Part shown: in pieces, positions 24,657-27,500 of the stretch
Numbering within the stretch: position 1 is the stretch's first letter
Layout: the number at the start of each line of letters is the position of its first letter
Assembly: GCA_002224055.1 (NCBI GenBank)
Contig: AZLU01000080.1
Coordinates: 1-27,500 of the forward strand
Direction: 5' to 3'
Length of the DNA: 27,500 nt
Source of the DNA: Pezizomycotina sp. ARF18
Taxonomy: Eukaryota; Ascomycota
The notes under the pieces: generated by a model
The model's input: only the letters and a program-made list of their open reading frames with translations
The model's database searches: none
Told to the model about the DNA's origin: nothing
Translations under genes and position numbers: made by a program

Positions 24657-24700
<44 letters not shown>
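24657..24700. repeat. T27-A17 homopolymer palindrome
   Basis: T27 (24657-24683) is followed directly by A17 (24684-24700), so the sequence is self-complementary over at least 17 bases. It lies in the spacer between NudE and the PPTase. Exact lengths are unreliable. Confidence 0.85.
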
Positions 24701-25071
24701 GACAAACTGCACAGAAAGAGATAGGAAAAAGCATAGGTAGTATCGAAAGCAACAAATTTCCACCAAGAAGCCAGAGGATGAGAAGTAAAAAACCAATTGG
24801 GGTCGAAGACAATGATTGCAAACCGTAACAAGTAGAATATTTACAAAAAAAGAAGAAATAACAGGCAAGAAATCGGAAGAACCAGGCTAGTAGGGATGAA
24901 AGAAACCGAAATTGTAAAGGGGAAAAAGAAGGGGGAAAGAAAGGGAGGTATAGTCATACACGGACATTACAAAGGAAAAATGGGATATCATGAAAGTTCG
25001 TTAAGGAAAGGACGGTTTAAGTAAGAAAGGGTTCATAAATAGGCGTAAATGTTCATTCTCATCAACACCGC

Positions 25072-26802
25072 TCAACTTCTTGCGTCGGAGTGTTGGAGGA
25101 GGCCCATGCTTCCGCTTCCATCGGAAGATTCTTCGTACCCAGAACTGACGCGTCTGTTGCCCCCGCTCATAACCTGTAAGCTTTTCCTCCGTGGGAGAAG
25201 GGACGACGGTGTCTGACTATTTGACGAGCGCATCTGCTGGTAAGCGATATTGTCTGCTCTCGTCAACGTGTTCCGCCTTGGGGAGTTAGGAAGGATTCAT
25301 CCGCATTAGAGCCCATAGAGCTCCTAGACTTAGGCTTAGAAGTGGTATAGTCGGGTATCGGGATTCCCCGATCCAACTCCAGAAGTGCGAGATGATGGTC
25401 GAGGCAGAGGAATACCACTTCCGCCGCTGCCGCCGCCGAGGGATGCTCCGAAGAAGTTGAGGCACGTGAGGAGGGCCTTCGATCCAGCTCGGCTGTTATT
25501 GTTCGAGGAATCTATGCTGGGGACTCCGAAAGAGAGGCGCCCTGACGGCTGATAAGAGTCTACGATGATGCGATAGAAGATGCGGTTGAGGTTGGCCGCT
25601 TTCTCGATGATCGGATGGTAATATTGGAATAATTTAGACTTACAGACCGCGGTGTGGTCTTTCCAGGAGGTGTTCGCTGGCTCGGAGGCGGCATCTTGGA
25701 CCGTGCGGACTGAACTCGTTGTTCGAGCCGCTGCATCTGTCCGATAAGGCCACGAATTTGATTTAAAGACTTGGAAGGCGGCACCGGATACTCGTGCCAT
25801 TGCTTGCGCCGTTGGTACTCGGTCCCGCTCGTCGGTGAGTGCTTGTCCTGGATTTCGCAGTCGCGTCTTCAAGGAATTAGAATTAGAATTATAGTGCGAT
25901 GCTCTAGGCGTCGCTGTGGGGTCGCTTGGGGTCGGCATCCTGGATGATGTAGTCGAAGATTCGGAGATCGGGGTGAGGTGGGCTTGGCGATGATATGTTG
26001 GACGAGATAACGACGCGGGAATGGGGAGTTGGAGATAATGAGTTCGGCGTAGAGGGCGCTTCTGAAAGCGGTGATGCGAATGCGAGATATGTTGCGGATT
26101 TGCGTCGCGGATGGTGAGGTATTCTCGTGGGAGAGTTCCGCTTCCACTTTGAGGTCGCTAAGTTCATCCCTGAGGCGCTGGTTTTCGATACGAAGCTGCT
26201 CGCGCTCCTGCTCTAGCGTGATGATTTCGGATTCGTTCATCGCATTGCGCTCGATTGCGACGTTAAATTTCGATTCAAGGTCTTCCAGAGACGATTTGGC
26301 AATGCGTTCTTGCCGCTCGAAATCATCGTTTGACACTTCCATATCCCGGAGCTTGAGTTGCGCTGACGATTCTGCTCGCGAAGGGAGGTTATCTCTTTTT
26401 GCAATTGCGTTTGCGTTGTATTCGCCTCCGCTTTGGTTTGCTTATACTTGGCCTACAATAAAAGAAGCGCAATTTAGCACCTAGGGAAATACAGCCTCCG
26501 AAACAGGTTGAAAAAGAGAGAAAAGAGAAAAAAGATATTTTGGGGCGACTTACTTTCCACTCATCCACTTCGTACTTCAGTTGTTCGTTTTTCTGCTGCA
26601 AACTCCTGTGCGATTTCTCCGAAGCCTCCAATTCCTTTTCCAGTTCTTGTTCAAGTTCGCGGGATGACGCCTGGAAGTCTTTCAATTTCATCCTCCAATT
26701 GCTGGATTTGACTCTTGTAAAATTCTAGGTCGGATTCGTCGTCGCTACCCTTGCCCGAGGAGAGCGTTCTGCTACCTCCATGCCCATTTCTACGGATGGC
26801 AT
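25072..26802 (-). CDS. nudE: Nuclear distribution protein NudE (dynein/Lis1 regulator)
   Basis: NudE binds NudF/Lis1 and dynein and is needed for nuclear migration in hyphae. The N-terminal coiled coil is clear: [52 protein letters not shown], then the intron 26453-26553. It continues with [55 protein letters not shown] and [16 protein letters not shown]. The C-terminal half is Ser/Pro-rich and disordered, with the conserved patch [20 protein letters not shown] at about 25720-25780; a possible intron starts near 25650. The likely start is ATG 26802 (MPSVEM), with a frame correction near 26750; an alternative ATG lies at 26845. Breaks occur near 26660, 26350, 26100 and 25900. The 3' end is uncertain: a stop at 25072-25074 closes the last Ser-rich frame ([11 protein letters not shown]). 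Confidence 0.9.
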
Positions 26803-27500
26803 TTCGCGGGAAATTTACTCCCCCTAAAACTTGGGACGATTGCAACGAAAATCGATTGTTTATAGCCTTGTTGTCTTAACGCACGCGGGAACCCTGTTCT
26901 TAATAATCCTGTTTTTCTTTTCGTAAGTATCCTGAATTTTATCGATGATTGTTCCGTGGGAGATAAGTATTTTGCAAGGTCGAGGTGTATCCCTTTTTAG
27001 AGAGGGATAAAGAAATGTTTTATGCCAAAAATTTCCCCGAGCGTTTTCTACGCTTTTTCCCTTTTTTTCTTTTTCCGGGTTTCTAAGAAATCTGTAACAA
27101 AGTACAACGCAGCAATACAAAGTCCTGCTTTTTTCCCCTTCGCCTCCCTTTTTTGCGAAGTAAATTTTTTTTAGGTGCAGAAAAACGGACAACTCAGCTA
27201 TGAAACAAATTTGGGTAAAAGAAAATGACTATCGTCTGTTGTTTTTTTTTTCCCACGTTCTTAAAATATCAAAATCTTATGAGATTTTCTTATAATTTTT
27301 TTTTTTTTTTTTTTTAATAAACCTTCGAGGCTTGCGCTTGTCTAGCCTAACTTCTTGTGTGAGATCTTGCAGCGTTTTAAAAGCTCAACTCTCGCTCGTA
27401 ACTTTTTTTTTTTTTTTTTTTTTCAAAAAATAATTATGCATAAAATCCGTCCAAGCGTGAAGCGTGCCTGTAAATGTATGTGTGCTCGTAATAACTCTTT
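26803..27500. promoter_or_regulatory. Upstream region of NudE with long T runs
   Basis: This holds the NudE 5' region and extends to the window edge. T20 lies at 27296-27315 and T21 at 27403-27423, with CT-rich sequence at 27040-27160. I see no supported gene. Confidence 0.45.

Larger units (their letters stand above)
23437..25071. promoter_or_regulatory. Intergenic region: PPTase upstream region and NudE 3' region
   Basis: This 1.6-kb stretch has A/T runs, including the T27-A17 palindrome at 24657-24700, and a more GC-rich block at 23690-23840 that contains a small minus-strand ORF. The remaining ORFs are low-complexity Phe/Leu-rich translations with no recognisable product. Confidence 0.45.

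Overview
This window looks like nuclear DNA from a filamentous ascomycete (Pezizomycotina). The genes carry short spliceosomal introns (roughly 60-210 nt, GTAAGT-like donors, one perfect TACTAAC branch site). The protein set is typical of that group: a NudE dynein regulator, a Cdc27/BimA APC/C subunit, a fungal Nup82, a Snd2/TMEM208 protein, a DUF3605 protein, a fungal-type CBR1 and a Sfp-type phosphopantetheinyl transferase. The left edge is an AT-rich block with the RIP (repeat-induced point mutation) signature. I cannot place the genus.

Layout: 1-~5305 is an extremely AT-rich tract in which CpA and TpG are almost absent while CpG survives, as expected of RIP-mutated repeats. From ~5306 the base composition returns to normal. 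The genes then follow: CBR1 (+, ~6038-7263), a GIG1-like DUF3605 gene (+, ~7903-8669), histone H4 (-, 9463-10115), SND2/TMEM208 (+, 11223-11938), CDC27/APC3 (-, 12945-15467), NUP82 (+, 16812-19831), SNO1/PdxT (-, 20484-21670), an NpgA-like PPTase (-, 22346-23436) and NudE (-, ~25072-26802). Three pairs are convergent (GIG1-like/H4, SND2/CDC27, NUP82/SNO1) and two are divergent with shared upstream regions (H4/SND2, CDC27/NUP82). This is a housekeeping neighbourhood; I see no sign that the genes form one pathway.

The most important caveat for any reader is that nearly every gene is broken by single-base insertions and deletions, mostly in short base runs, while the encoded residues are otherwise conserved. 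Histone H4, which is almost invariant in eukaryotes, has about four such lesions in roughly 310 coding bases and no clear substitution. This points to uncorrected sequencing or consensus indels rather than a row of pseudogenes. Gene models below were therefore read across frame breaks. Exon borders are given where the splice sites are clear.

Other structure: there are many homopolymer runs of 16-36 nt, several inside introns; a (TG)11 microsatellite; two hairpin-like inverted repeats; and a small upstream ORF before the PPTase. I found no tRNA, rRNA, CRISPR array or intact transposon, and no convincing new biological system.
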